A DNA stretch of 48,074 nucleotides from Hyphomicrobiales bacterium (GTDB taxonomy: Bacteria; Pseudomonadota; Alphaproteobacteria; Rhizobiales; Devosiaceae). The first letter of the stretch is position 1, and each line of letters begins with the position of its first letter. Positions 25,327 through 34,384 of the stretch are shown one piece after another. The translations under genes and the position numbers were made by a program. The notes below the pieces were generated by a model. The model did no database searches. It was given only the letters and a program-made list of their open reading frames with translations, and had not been told where the DNA came from. The stretch spans positions 35,133-83,206 of the forward strand of contig UCAU01000034.1 of NCBI GenBank assembly GCA_900470445.1, read 5' to 3'.

Positions 25327-25720
25327 CCCCTGCAGCCCCTTGCCCTCGCTCCCAAATCGGGGAGCCTCAAGGCTGCGGTAGTTGCCCGCGCGCCCGCGAT
25401 CAACGCGGGGAACGCTGCGGCATAACATTTGCCGTTCCGCATAATCGGCGCAGGGCAGGCGACACCCCGACCTGCCTCACTCCCCTTGAGGGGGGTGTTT
25501 GCCCGGGACTCATACCAACCACGGTGTCATTCCGGCGCAGGCCGGAATCCATGCTGTGTTCTCCCCGCGCATGGGGTGCTCGGATGGCCTTCAGCATGGA
25601 TCCCGGCCTGCGCCGGGATGACACCGCGTTCTTGAACGCGTCTGGAGTGAACACCCCCGAGGGAGAGCGGATTGGATCGTGGCTCTCAGGCGATCAGAAA
25701 AGCTGAATGTCGATTTCTGC
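25327..25720. other. Gene-free stretch with repeat element
   Basis: 394 bases between the HAF autotransporter start and the AraC stop. Holds a partly palindromic stretch around 25407-25440, a G/C-run hairpin-like segment near 25483-25499 (ACTCCCCTTGAGGGGGG), and the REP-like palindrome at 25525-25623 (listed separately). I see no coding sequence here that looks like protein. Confidence 0.6.
25525..25623. repeat. REP-like dispersed palindrome
   Basis: Two 32-base arms (25525-25556 and 25592-25623) are inverted copies with only two mismatches, both transitions. Each arm contains the inner palindrome CCGGCGCAGGCCGG and the phrase GTCATTCCGGCGCAGGCCGG or its relative. The 35-base centre is unrelated. 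Of the kind of short dispersed palindrome (TGTCAT-CCGGC-type) that I recall from several alphaproteobacterial genomes. Confidence 0.75.
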
Positions 25721-26689
25721 CTAGCGATCGCTCTCGCGGACGCGGCGGTAATAGCCGGGTGGCACGCCGAAGCGGCGGCGGAAGGCGGTGACGAAATTGC
25801 TCGCCTGGTTATAGCCCAGCTCCCAGGCCAATTGCTTGAGCGGCAAAGTGGAGCCCGCCTCCAGCGCCGCCCGGGCGGCATCCAGCCGGGCATCGCGCAG
25901 ATAGTCGAAAATGGTGGTGCCGAACAGCAGCCGGAAGCTGCGGTTCAGCCGCCGTGGCGTCATGCCCACCGCAGCGGCGAGGCTCGCCAGGTCCGGCGGG
26001 TCGCGCAGATCGGCCAATAGCCGCTCGCGCGCTTCGCGCACCCGACGCAGTTCCGGCCCCAGCGGCATAGCGAGGCCGGTGCGCATTTCACCCAGAATAT
26101 CGAATTGATGGGCCAGCAATTCGAGCACCTTGGCCTGCCGGTAGATATGGGCCATGGCCCCGCCATAGGCGGGCCGCAACAGCGCCTGCGCCAGCGTGCG
26201 CATGGGCGCGGGCAGCGGTGCCGTCGCCGCCATGTCGTTGCGCTTGCCACTCAGGGCCTCGCGCACCGCGGGCGGCAGGTCGTTCTCGGCGCCCAGGAAA
26301 TCCAGCGCCTCTTCTTCCAGCCGAATGGCCACGGCCTGCCAATCGCCTTGCGCCCGCACGTCATAGACAACCCGGCGCTCGATCGGCGTCAGCGAAAAGA
26401 ACCGGCCCTCCTCGCGCCAGCTCTGCTCGTCGCAACCCTCCATGGCCACCGTGCCGGCCCCACCCAGCATGCCGCCCAGCACCATCTGGCCGGTATTGGA
26501 CACGCCCTCCATGGCAATGCGAAAGGCGCTGCTGCCATCGGTTCCGGCGCGATAGAGCAGGATGCCGGGGAACATCTGCTTTTGCTCCATGAAGGCCCGC
26601 ACCGGCCCGGCGGCGAAATTGATCCGCTCCTGCCGGCCGAAATCATGCCTCCATCTGCTATCGCCACTGGCAAACAGCCAATCCTGCAT
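25721..26689 (-). CDS. AraC-family transcriptional regulator (PchR-like)
   Basis: 322 residues. The N-terminal half (1-215) has no motif I can name; its layout (RRVVYDVRAQGDWQAVAIRL, then LPAPMRTLAQALLRPA) resembles PchR-like regulators of siderophore genes. The C-terminal double helix-turn-helix is about 225-320: DLASLAAAVGMTPRRLNRSF and LAWELGYNQASNFVTAFRRR. ATG 26689 has GGGTGG immediately upstream. No siderophore genes are in view, so the PchR comparison is only by shape. Confidence 0.88.
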   Translation of the reverse strand: MQDWLFASGDSRWRHDFGRQERINFAAGPVRAFMEQKQMFPGILLYRAGTDGSSAFRIAMEGVSNTGQMVLGGMLGGAGTVAMEGCDEQSWREEGRFFSLTPIERRVVYDVRAQGDWQAVAIRLEEEALDFLGAENDLPPAVREALSGKRNDMAATAPLPAPMRTLAQALLRPAYGGAMAHIYRQAKVLELLAHQFDILGEMRTGLAMPLGPELRRVREARERLLADLRDPPDLASLAAAVGMTPRRLNRSFRLLFGTTIFDYLRDARLDAARAALEAGSTLPLKQLAWELGYNQASNFVTAFRRRFGVPPGYYRRVRESDR

Positions 26690-26816
26690 CCACCCGCCCC
26701 CAGAAGGTCAATCCGCGCCCCAAGCCTTTGCCGCATGGCGCGCGGGCCTTCACCAATAACGGCTTATGCGATTGTGCCATTTATTATGCGCAAAGGCACG
26801 TCTGGACTGTGGGATG

Positions 26817-27797
26817 TTAATCCTGCTGCAGCCGGAACACGGATTCCCGCTCGATCAGCTTGGGCACGATCATGACGCGCTGGGGCGGCAATTGGCGGCG
26901 TGAACTGTTCATGCGTTCGAGCAGCAGGCGGAAGGCGGCTATGCCCATGTCCTCGCCCGGCAGGCGAATGGTGGTGAGAGGCGGGGAAATCTGCAGCGCC
27001 GCGGCGAAATCGCCATAGCCGATAATGGAAATATCCTCGGGCACCTTGTAGCCGAGCCGGTGCAGTTCGGAGATAACATGCACGGCCAGCCCGTCATGCG
27101 AGCAGAACAGGGCCGTGGGCCGATCCCCCTGCTCCAACAGGGTCTTGAAGGCGGTGGCAAAGCCTTCTTCGCCATATTGGATTTCAAGCACCCGTGCGCC
27201 CTGGCAGCCGACATAGGCTTCATTCAGCCCGAACAGGCGCTCCATGCGGCCGCGCAGCACGCGCGTGCCATGCACGAAGCCGACAATGCGGTGGCCCCGC
27301 TCGCGCAGATATTGGCCGATCGCGCTGCCCGCCTCGTGGTCGGCGCCGGTGACCTGATCGACCGGGTCGAGGGGGGACACCCAGCCCAGCCGCACCACCG
27401 GCTTGCGCGTGCGCCGGAGTGCGGCCAGGGTTTCCTCGCCATGCTGGCCGACCAGCACCATGCCCGCGCTGGCCCGGGCAACGTTCTCGATCTGCTCGGC
27501 GCTGCGCGTCCAATGCAGTTGCACTTCATAGCCCGACAGGGCGGCTTCGGACTGGATGCCGTTCTGCATCTGCATCCACAGTTCGCTGTTCACCGGGTCA
27601 TGATCGTGAAAGACGATGTGGATCGCGGCGCGCGGCGCGGCGCCCGCGCCCTTGAAATAGCCCAGCTCCACCGCCTTGCTGCGCACCAGCGCACGGGTCT
27701 GCTCGCTGACGCCAACCTTGCCGGACAAAGCGCGCGAGACGGCGAATTTGGAAATGCCCAATTGGTCGGCGATGGCCTGAAGGGTGATTTTGCTCAC
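26817..27797 (-). CDS. LacI-family regulator of the glycoside island
   Basis: 326 residues. LacI helix-turn-helix at 4-47 (TLQAIADQLGISKFAVSRAL), hinge about 48-58, then a periplasmic-binding-protein-like sensor domain (GMVLVGQHGEETLAAL, VTGADHEAGSAIGQYL, ALFCSHDGLAVHVISELHRL). The start is GTG 27797 with AGGAAGG six bases upstream. Divergent from the nine-gene transport and catabolic operon, so it very likely controls that operon by binding a sugar inducer. The spacer 27798-28020 contains two inverted-repeat pairs that may be its operators. Confidence 0.94.
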   Translation of the reverse strand: MSKITLQAIADQLGISKFAVSRALSGKVGVSEQTRALVRSKAVELGYFKGAGAAPRAAIHIVFHDHDPVNSELWMQMQNGIQSEAALSGYEVQLHWTRSAEQIENVARASAGMVLVGQHGEETLAALRRTRKPVVRLGWVSPLDPVDQVTGADHEAGSAIGQYLRERGHRIVGFVHGTRVLRGRMERLFGLNEAYVGCQGARVLEIQYGEEGFATAFKTLLEQGDRPTALFCSHDGLAVHVISELHRLGYKVPEDISIIGYGDFAAALQISPPLTTIRLPGEDMGIAAFRLLLERMNSSRRQLPPQRVMIVPKLIERESVFRLQQD

Positions 27798-27816
27798 GGA
27801 TGCCTTCCTAAGATTT

Positions 27817-27961
27817 GTTAGGTAATAGCATGCCGCTTATTTATTGCAAGTTGCGAAAGTTGCGTCATAAATTACTAATATATATCAACATGATAGACGG
27901 AATTGGTAGGAATACAAAATTCTTGAACGAAGGTTATTGACCTAACAGACGCAACTTTGCA
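27817..27961. promoter_or_regulatory. Control region of LacI gene and glycoside operon
   Basis: Two nested inverted-repeat pairs. GTTAGGT (27817-27823) pairs with ACCTAAC (27940-27946). AAAGTTGCGTC (27856-27866) pairs with GACGCAACTTT (27948-27958). An additional AAGTTGCG stands directly before the second left arm. TTGACC at 27937-27942 could be a -35 for the plus operon. AT content is much higher than in the surroundings (27840-27930). Confidence 0.5.
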
Positions 27962-28020
27962 CGTTATCGTTATTCCAGAATAAGCGCTCGAAAAGAGTGT
28001 CGCGGATGAGGAGGAAAACG

Positions 28021-29949
28021 ATGACCAGGATTTCCCGCAGAACCTTTCTGGCCGCCAGCGGTGCGGCGCTTGTCTTGCCCGCCATGCCCAGTTTCGCCCA
28101 GGCTGCGGCAAAGGAGGCGCCGGCTTTGGCCGAGGCCGTGGCGGCCGGCACCTTGCCGCCGGTGGCCGAACGCCTGCCGCTCAATCCCATGGTGGTCGAG
28201 CCCTTCGAGGGCGTTGGCCGTTATGGCGGGGATTTGCGGACGGCTTTGGTGGGCGGCGGCTCGCTCAACATGATGCATCGCTACCAGGGCTATGAGCCGC
28301 TGGTGCGCTACACGCCCGATTTCCTGGGCGTCATTCCCAATGTGGCGGAAAGCTTTGAGGCCAGCGCCGACGCCTCGGCCTATACGTTCAAGCTGCGCGA
28401 AGGCCATAAATGGTCTGACGGGCAGCCCTTCACCACCGATGACATCATGTTCTTTTATGAAGACGTGATGCTCAACGAAGAGCTGACGCCCTCCCCGCAG
28501 GGCCATCTGCGCTCCCCCGATGGCACCCAGGCCAAGTTCGAAAAGGTCGATGCGACCACATTCCGCATCGTCTTCAGCCAGCCCAATGGCCTGCTGCCGC
28601 TGCGCCTGGCCTGGGCCAATGACGACCGCACCACGCGTACGCCGCGCCATTATCTCGAGCAATTCCACATCAAGTACAATCCCGATGCGGACCAGATCGC
28701 GCGGGATCAGGGCATGACCGGCTGGGTGCAACTGTTCCAGATCAAGAGCGGCATTGCCGTCGATGGCGAAATCTTCAAGAACAAGGAGATGCCGACCCTT
28801 TATGGCTGGACCGTCACCCAGCCCATCGGCGAATCAGCCGAATTCGCCATCGCCCAGCGCAATCCCTATTATTTCAAGGTCGACAGCGAGGGCAATCAGT
28901 TGCCCTATCTCGATCGCATCACCTATGCGGTGGCGGCCGACAATGAAGTGCTGTTGCTCAAGGCGCTGCAGGGCGAGATCGACCTGATCGATCAGTGGAT
29001 CTGCACCCCTGCCAATCGCGCCGTGCTCTATGACGGGCAGGAAACCGGCCAATACGGTTTTTACACCACCACCTCGACCGAGCCCAACGAGATGGTGTTC
29101 CAGCTCAACCTGACCCACAAGGATCCGGTCAAGCGCGCGCTGTTCCAGAACAAGAATTTCCGCGCCGGCCTGTCCCACGCCATCGACCGCCAGGCGGTGA
29201 TCGATACGGTGTTCATCGGCCAGGGGGCGCCCGCCCAGCCTTCGGTGCGGCCGGAAGACCCGCTCTATAACGAGCAATTGGCCACCCAATATACCGCGTT
29301 CGATCTGGCCAAGGCCAATGAGCTGCTCGACAGCGTCGTCCCCAACAAGGATGGCGAGGGTTATCGGCTCGATGAAAACGGCAATCGCATCACGCTGATC
29401 TTCGAGATCGACCAGGTCCGCCAGACCTTTGTCGACAGCTTCCAGCTCGTGCTGCCGATGATCCGCGCCGCCGGCATCGATGCCCAGATGCGCACCATGG
29501 ACCGCTCGCTGTGGGAAGTCCGCGTTCGCCAAGGCGGGGAATATGATGCCACCGTGCACAAGTTCGGCGGCAATGGCGGCATCGTCGCCATTCTCGATCC
29601 GCGCTACTTCTTCCCCAACACGACCGAGGCCATGTACGCCAAGGGCTGGCAGATCTGGTACAATGATCCGTCCTCGCCCGATGCGGTCGAGCCGCCTGAC
29701 GCCACCAAGCGCCAGTTCGAAGCCTATAACGAATTGCGCCAGACCAGCGACACCGCCAAGCAGCAGGAGCTCATGCAGGAGATCCTGCAGATCGCCGCCG
29801 ACGAATTCTACGTCTTCGGCGTCACCCTGCCGCTTGATGGCTATGGCATCGTCGCCAATCGCCTCAAGAACGTTGCGCCGTCCATGCCCAATTCCTGGGG
29901 CTACCCGACCCCGGCGCCGACCAATCCCGAGCAATATTACATCAGCTGA
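28021..29949 (+). CDS. ABC transporter substrate-binding protein, family 5 (Tat-exported)
   Basis: 642 residues, longer than the 500-550 typical of DppA/OppA. Twin-arginine signal ISRRTFLAASGAALVLP (Arg6-Arg7) with a cleavage-like FAQAA. The mature protein carries the SBP_bac_5 pattern: NVAESFEASADASAYTFKLR, then EGHKWSDGQPFTTDDIMFFY, and RAGLSHAIDRQAVIDTVF. Tat export means the protein folds before export. In this family members of this length often take oligosaccharides or glycosides rather than peptides. ATG 28021 has GAGGAGG upstream. First gene of the operon. Confidence 0.94.
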   Translation: MTRISRRTFLAASGAALVLPAMPSFAQAAAKEAPALAEAVAAGTLPPVAERLPLNPMVVEPFEGVGRYGGDLRTALVGGGSLNMMHRYQGYEPLVRYTPDFLGVIPNVAESFEASADASAYTFKLREGHKWSDGQPFTTDDIMFFYEDVMLNEELTPSPQGHLRSPDGTQAKFEKVDATTFRIVFSQPNGLLPLRLAWANDDRTTRTPRHYLEQFHIKYNPDADQIARDQGMTGWVQLFQIKSGIAVDGEIFKNKEMPTLYGWTVTQPIGESAEFAIAQRNPYYFKVDSEGNQLPYLDRITYAVAADNEVLLLKALQGEIDLIDQWICTPANRAVLYDGQETGQYGFYTTTSTEPNEMVFQLNLTHKDPVKRALFQNKNFRAGLSHAIDRQAVIDTVFIGQGAPAQPSVRPEDPLYNEQLATQYTAFDLAKANELLDSVVPNKDGEGYRLDENGNRITLIFEIDQVRQTFVDSFQLVLPMIRAAGIDAQMRTMDRSLWEVRVRQGGEYDATVHKFGGNGGIVAILDPRYFFPNTTEAMYAKGWQIWYNDPSSPDAVEPPDATKRQFEAYNELRQTSDTAKQQELMQEILQIAADEFYVFGVTLPLDGYGIVANRLKNVAPSMPNSWGYPTPAPTNPEQYYIS

Positions 29950-30013
29950 TCCCAGCCATCCGCCGGCGGTGCGATGCCGCCGGCGCCTCCCACACCTTTC
30001 CCGGATTGCCCCG

Positions 30014-32125
30014 ATGCTCAAGATCGAAGACAGCCCAGCTGCGTCCAGCCTGCGCACGCCCGACTGGTACAAGACCGCCACGCGCTGGACCCAGCTCACA
30101 TTCGTCGAGGACGATCCGCAGCGCTATGATCCCGCCTTCTGGGTCGATGTGTTCAAGCGCACCAAATCCAACGCCATTTGCCTCTCGGCCGGCGGTTATA
30201 TCGCCTATTACCCCAGCGAAATCCCGCTGCATTATGTGTCCAAGTTCATAGGCGATACCGACCCCTTCGGCAGGCTGGTGGCCGAGGCGCGCAAGCTCGA
30301 CATGCATGTCATGGCCCGGGTTGATCCACACGCCATCCATGCCGATGCCGCCGCGGCGCATCCCGAATGGGTCTCGCTCACGCTCGATCGCCGGCCGCGC
30401 GAACACTGGGCCATGCCCGGCATTTTCGTCACCTGCGCCTATTCGAGCTACAATTTCGATTTCATGACCAAGGTCATCGTCGAGATCGCCGAAAAATACG
30501 ATATCGACGCGCTGTTCGGTAATCGCTGGCAGGGCCATGGGGTCTGCTATTGCAAGGCTTGCGAGGACAATTTCCGCGCCGCCAGCGGGTATGACCTGCC
30601 CGAAACCAGCACCGCTTCGGACCCCGTCTGGCAGGCCTGGGCCGCCTGGCGCCGCACCACGCTGACCAAGCTCGTCGCCCATTGGGACAACGAGGTCAAA
30701 AAGGTGCGCCCGCATGCCAGCTTCATCCCCAATATGAGCGGCTCCTCGCTCATGGAATTCGACCTCTCGGTCATCAAGAAGCATTGCCCCATCCTGTTTG
30801 TCGATCACCAGGGCCGCCGCAATGTCGAGCCCGCCTGGTCGGCCGGCCGCAATGGCAAGCGCATCCGCGCCACCTTCCGCGATCGTCCGGTGGGCCTGAT
30901 CACCTCGATCGGCCCCGAGGAAATTCCACGCTGGAAGGATTCGGTGCAGACCGGCCCCGAAATCGAGCAATGGGTGCATGCCGGCATCACGCAGGGCCTC
31001 TTCCCCTGGTTCACCAAGTTCAATGCCTGCATTCCCGATGATCGCTGGGTGCAGCCCGTTGCCAATGCGTTCAACCTGCATGCCGAGGTCGAGCCGGTGA
31101 TCGGCTCCATGCTGCCATCGGCCGAGATTGCCATCATCGATCCGGCAACCACATTGCGCCACTGGGACCCGGACAAGCGGCATCTGGCCGAGCTCAACGA
31201 TCTGGGCTTCTACCATGCCCTGGTCGAGGCAAGGCTGCCCTTCGAATTCCTCTCCGACCAGATCATGACCGCGGAGACTTTGAGCCGCTACAAGCTCGTC
31301 ATCCTGGCCAATGCCACCTATCTGTCCGACGCCCAATGCCAGGCGCTGCGCGACTTTGTCGCCGCCGGCGGCAGTGTGGTCGCCGCCCATCAGACCTCGC
31401 TCCATGACGAAAAAGGCGCTGCCCGCGCCGATTTCGGCCTGGCCGATGTGTTCGGCGTCACCATGAAAAGCCCACCGCGCAGCGGCGTGCGCAATTCCTA
31501 TGTCGCCCTCAACGGCAGCCACCCCATCAACCAAGGCTATGACGGCGCCCAGCGCATTATCGGCGGCACCGAAGTGGTGGAAGTCGCGCCCATTGCCGAG
31601 ATCGAGCAGCCCTTCCTCGCCATCCCCGATTTTCCCGACCTGCCGATGGAGGAAGTCTATCCGCGCCTGCCGCCGCAAGGCGTCGGCGTCGCTGCCCGCA
31701 CCACCGAAGCCGGCGGGCGCGTGGTCTATATCCCCTGGAATATCGGGGAAGTGTTCTGGACCTATATGGCGCCCGATCAGGGGCGGCTGATCGCCAATGC
31801 CGTCAAATGGGCGCTGGGCAAGCGGCCCGAAATCGAAGTCACCGGCCGCGGCGTCTTCGATGTGGGCCTGCATAGCGACGATAAGGGCCGGGCGCTGTGC
31901 CTGCTCAACCTGACCAATCCGATGATGATGAAGGGCCCCCTGCGCGACACCTGGCCGGTCGGCCCGCTCACCGTCAGCCTCGAAATCCCCCAGGGCAAAA
32001 GTGTCAAATCCGCCCGCCTGCTGGTCAGCGGCCAGGCTGTGCCATTCGACATCGCCGATAACCGCGCCACGGTCAGCGTGCCTGATATCGAGACCATGGA
32101 GGTGGTCCATCTGAGCTGGGAATAG
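30014..32125 (+). CDS. GHL6-type putative glycoside hydrolase with beta-galactosidase trimerisation domain
   Basis: 703 residues, no signal peptide, so cytoplasmic. N-terminal TIM-barrel region matches hypothetical glycosyl hydrolase 6 (GHL6): SAGGYIAYYPSEIPLHYVS, VMARVDPHAIHADAAAAHPE, DALFGNRWQG. From about 390 the protein resembles the BGal trimerisation (glutamine-amidotransferase-like) domain (LSRYKLVILANATYLSDAQC, FVAAGGSVVAAHQ); a small beta domain closes it. CxxC in VCYCKACEDN may bind metal. ATG 30014 has no clear ribosome site; 64 bases separate it from the binding-protein gene. The likely role is cleavage or modification of the imported glycoside; no activity has been shown for most of this family. 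Confidence 0.82.
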   Translation: MLKIEDSPAASSLRTPDWYKTATRWTQLTFVEDDPQRYDPAFWVDVFKRTKSNAICLSAGGYIAYYPSEIPLHYVSKFIGDTDPFGRLVAEARKLDMHVMARVDPHAIHADAAAAHPEWVSLTLDRRPREHWAMPGIFVTCAYSSYNFDFMTKVIVEIAEKYDIDALFGNRWQGHGVCYCKACEDNFRAASGYDLPETSTASDPVWQAWAAWRRTTLTKLVAHWDNEVKKVRPHASFIPNMSGSSLMEFDLSVIKKHCPILFVDHQGRRNVEPAWSAGRNGKRIRATFRDRPVGLITSIGPEEIPRWKDSVQTGPEIEQWVHAGITQGLFPWFTKFNACIPDDRWVQPVANAFNLHAEVEPVIGSMLPSAEIAIIDPATTLRHWDPDKRHLAELNDLGFYHALVEARLPFEFLSDQIMTAETLSRYKLVILANATYLSDAQCQALRDFVAAGGSVVAAHQTSLHDEKGAARADFGLADVFGVTMKSPPRSGVRNSYVALNGSHPINQGYDGAQRIIGGTEVVEVAPIAEIEQPFLAIPDFPDLPMEEVYPRLPPQGVGVAARTTEAGGRVVYIPWNIGEVFWTYMAPDQGRLIANAVKWALGKRPEIEVTGRGVFDVGLHSDDKGRALCLLNLTNPMMMKGPLRDTWPVGPLTVSLEIPQGKSVKSARLLVSGQAVPFDIADNRATVSVPDIETMEVVHLSWE

Positions 32126-32211
32126 AGGGGCCCGGCTGAGATGAAACCACAGAATAGACGGTCCGACGCTCACCGCGCCGGGCCACCCGCAAAGCCGAAC
32201 GAGGAGCGGCA

Positions 32212-33198
32212 ATGCTGAATTACATACTCAAGCGCCTAGTCTACATGATCCCGACCCTGTTCGGCATGTCGATCATTTCGTTCGCCATCATCCAGCTGCC
32301 GCCGGGCGATTATCTCACCTCGCTGATGTCGACGCTTGCCGATGGCGGCGCGCCGATCGATGCGGCGACGGTGGAGCGCCTGCGCGGCCAATATGGGCTC
32401 GATCAGCCGATCTGGGTGCAATATGGCAAGTGGATGCTGGGCATCCTGACGCGCGGCGATTTCGGCTTTTCCTTTGAATGGAACCAGCCGGTTTCCGAGA
32501 TCATCTGGTCGCGCATGGGGTCGACCCTGGCGATTTCCTTTGCCGCGCTGCTGCTGGTCTGGGGCGTGTCCCTGCCCATCGGCATCTATTCGGCCGTGCG
32601 CCGCAATTCACTGGGCGACCACGTCTTCACCTTCCTTGGCTTCATTGGCCTGGCCGTGCCCAATTTCATCCTGGCGCTGACGCTGATGTATGTCTCCTTC
32701 CGCGTCTTCGGCCAATCGGTGGGGGGTCTGTTCTCGCCCGAATATGTCGAGGCTCCCTGGAGCTGGGGGAAGCTGTGGGACCTCATCATGCATTTGTGGA
32801 TTCCCATCCTGGTCATCGGCATGTCCGGCACGGCCTCGATGATCCGCATCCTGCGCGCCAATCTCACCGATGAGCTGTCCAAGCCCTATGTCACCACCGC
32901 CCGCGCCAAGGGCCTGCCCGAATACAAGGTGATCGTGAAATACCCGGTGCGGATTGCGCTCAATCCATTCATTTCGGCCATTGGCTGGGTGCTGCCCGAG
33001 CTGGTCTCCGGCGTCACCATCACCGCCATCGTGCTCAACCTGCCGACCGCCGGGCCGCTGCTGCTGCGGGCTCTCGTCGCGCAGGACATGTATCTGGCCG
33101 GCAGTTTCATCCTGCTGCTGAGCGTGCTGACCCTGGTGGGGATGCTCATTTCCGACATCCTGCTGGCGCTGCTCGATCCGCGCATCCGCTATAATTGA
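32212..33198 (+). CDS. ABC transporter permease (DppB-like)
   Basis: 328 residues, six predicted membrane segments, beginning MLNYILKRLVYMIPTLFGMS as DppB-type permeases do. The cytoplasmic EAA loop is visible in the C-terminal half (TTARAKGLPEYKVIVKYPVR). Pairs with the second permease to form the channel. GAGGAG lies upstream of ATG 32212. Confidence 0.96.
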   Translation: MLNYILKRLVYMIPTLFGMSIISFAIIQLPPGDYLTSLMSTLADGGAPIDAATVERLRGQYGLDQPIWVQYGKWMLGILTRGDFGFSFEWNQPVSEIIWSRMGSTLAISFAALLLVWGVSLPIGIYSAVRRNSLGDHVFTFLGFIGLAVPNFILALTLMYVSFRVFGQSVGGLFSPEYVEAPWSWGKLWDLIMHLWIPILVIGMSGTASMIRILRANLTDELSKPYVTTARAKGLPEYKVIVKYPVRIALNPFISAIGWVLPELVSGVTITAIVLNLPTAGPLLLRALVAQDMYLAGSFILLLSVLTLVGMLISDILLALLDPRIRYN

Positions 33199-33207
33199 GG
33201 TGATGGA

Positions 33208-34374
33208 ATGACCACGTCTCCCGCCCTCGATGCCAAGCTTGCCGAAGATGGCCCCGCCATTTCCGGCCTCAAGCCCGGCATGGACCCCATTTCCGACGCC
33301 GCCGCCGGCCAATGGACCCTCATCTGGCGCAAGTTCCTCGGCCAGAAGGTCGCCCTGTTCTGTGGCGGCGTTATTTTGGTGCTCTATCTCATCGGTGCCT
33401 TTGCCGAATTTCTGGCGCCGGGCCTGCCCGATACCAGCCGCGCCCAATACACCTACGCCCCGCCGCAAAGCATTGGCCTGTTCACGCCCGATGGCCAATT
33501 CCAGCTGCATGTGAAGGGCTATACAATCGCCATCGACAAGGCGGCGCTCCGCCGCACTTTCGTGGTCGATGAGAACGTCATCGTCCCGGTCGGCCTCTTC
33601 GTCGAAGGTCCCGCCTACAAGTTCTGGGGCCTGTTCGAATCCAACCGGCACCTGATCGGCCCGCTCGATCCGAGCCAGACCATGTATCTGCTCGGCGCCG
33701 ACCGCCTTGGCCGCGACCTGCTCAGCCGGCTGATCTATGGCACACGCATTTCCATGTCGATCGGGCTGATCGGGGTCTGCATGTCGCTGTTCCTCGGCGT
33801 CGTGCTCGGCTCCATCTCGGGCTATTTCGGCGGCTGGGTCGATACAATCATCCAGCGGGTGATCGAAGTGGTCAGCGCCATGCCCACCATTCCGCTCTGG
33901 CTCGGGCTGGCCGCCGCCATTCCGCTCACCTGGTCACCGATCAACGTCTATTTCGTCATCACCATCATCGTCTCGCTCTTGGGCTGGACCGGTCTGGCGC
34001 GCGAAGTCCGTGGCCGCTTTTTCTCCCTCCGCAACGAGGACTTCGTGACCGCCGCCAAGCTTGATGGCTCGTCGGAACGCCGCGTCATCTTCCGGCATAT
34101 CCTGCCGTCGCTGACCAGCCATATCCTGGCCGTGGTGACGCTGGCCGTGCCCTCGATGATCATTGCCGAAACCTCGCTCTCCTTCCTCGGCGTCGGTCTC
34201 AAGGCGCCCGTCGTCAGTTGGGGCGTGTTGCTGCAGGACGCGCAGAATATCCGCTCCATCTCGACCGCCCCCTGGCTGCTCATCTGGCCCAGCCTTGCCG
34301 TGGTGATCGCCGTGCTGTCCTTCAACTTCTTCGGCGATGGCCTGCGCGATGCCGCCGATCCCTATGAGACCTGA
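33208..34374 (+). CDS. ABC transporter permease (DppC-like)
   Basis: 388 residues, longer than the usual 280-300 because of an extracytoplasmic insert of about 90 residues between the first membrane segment (about 52-72) and the permease core (QYTYAPPQSIGLFTPDGQF to FESNRHLIGPLDPSQ). Core begins LLGADRLGRDLLSRLIYGTR and has the EAA loop VTAAKLDGSSERRVIFRHIL. GAGG lies upstream of ATG 33208; nine bases after the previous stop. Confidence 0.96.
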   Translation: MTTSPALDAKLAEDGPAISGLKPGMDPISDAAAGQWTLIWRKFLGQKVALFCGGVILVLYLIGAFAEFLAPGLPDTSRAQYTYAPPQSIGLFTPDGQFQLHVKGYTIAIDKAALRRTFVVDENVIVPVGLFVEGPAYKFWGLFESNRHLIGPLDPSQTMYLLGADRLGRDLLSRLIYGTRISMSIGLIGVCMSLFLGVVLGSISGYFGGWVDTIIQRVIEVVSAMPTIPLWLGLAAAIPLTWSPINVYFVITIIVSLLGWTGLAREVRGRFFSLRNEDFVTAAKLDGSSERRVIFRHILPSLTSHILAVVTLAVPSMIIAETSLSFLGVGLKAPVVSWGVLLQDAQNIRSISTAPWLLIWPSLAVVIAVLSFNFFGDGLRDAADPYET

Positions 34375-34384
34375 GGAGTACACT

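Noticed and set aside
25400..25450. GGAAC and CGTT elements on both strands looking like EcfG promoters
   Set aside because: Spacing is 19 bases, outside the 16-17 of the consensus, and they arise from a local palindrome.
29480..30013. Extended reading frame before the GHL6 start, overlapping the binding-protein gene
   Set aside because: It lies in the wrong frame of a strongly supported gene and has no protein-like composition; ATG 30014 starts the homologous region.
29942..32212. 756-codon minus-strand open frame across the GHL6 gene
   Set aside because: Antisense shadow; Gly/Asp-rich nonsense composition and no start signals.
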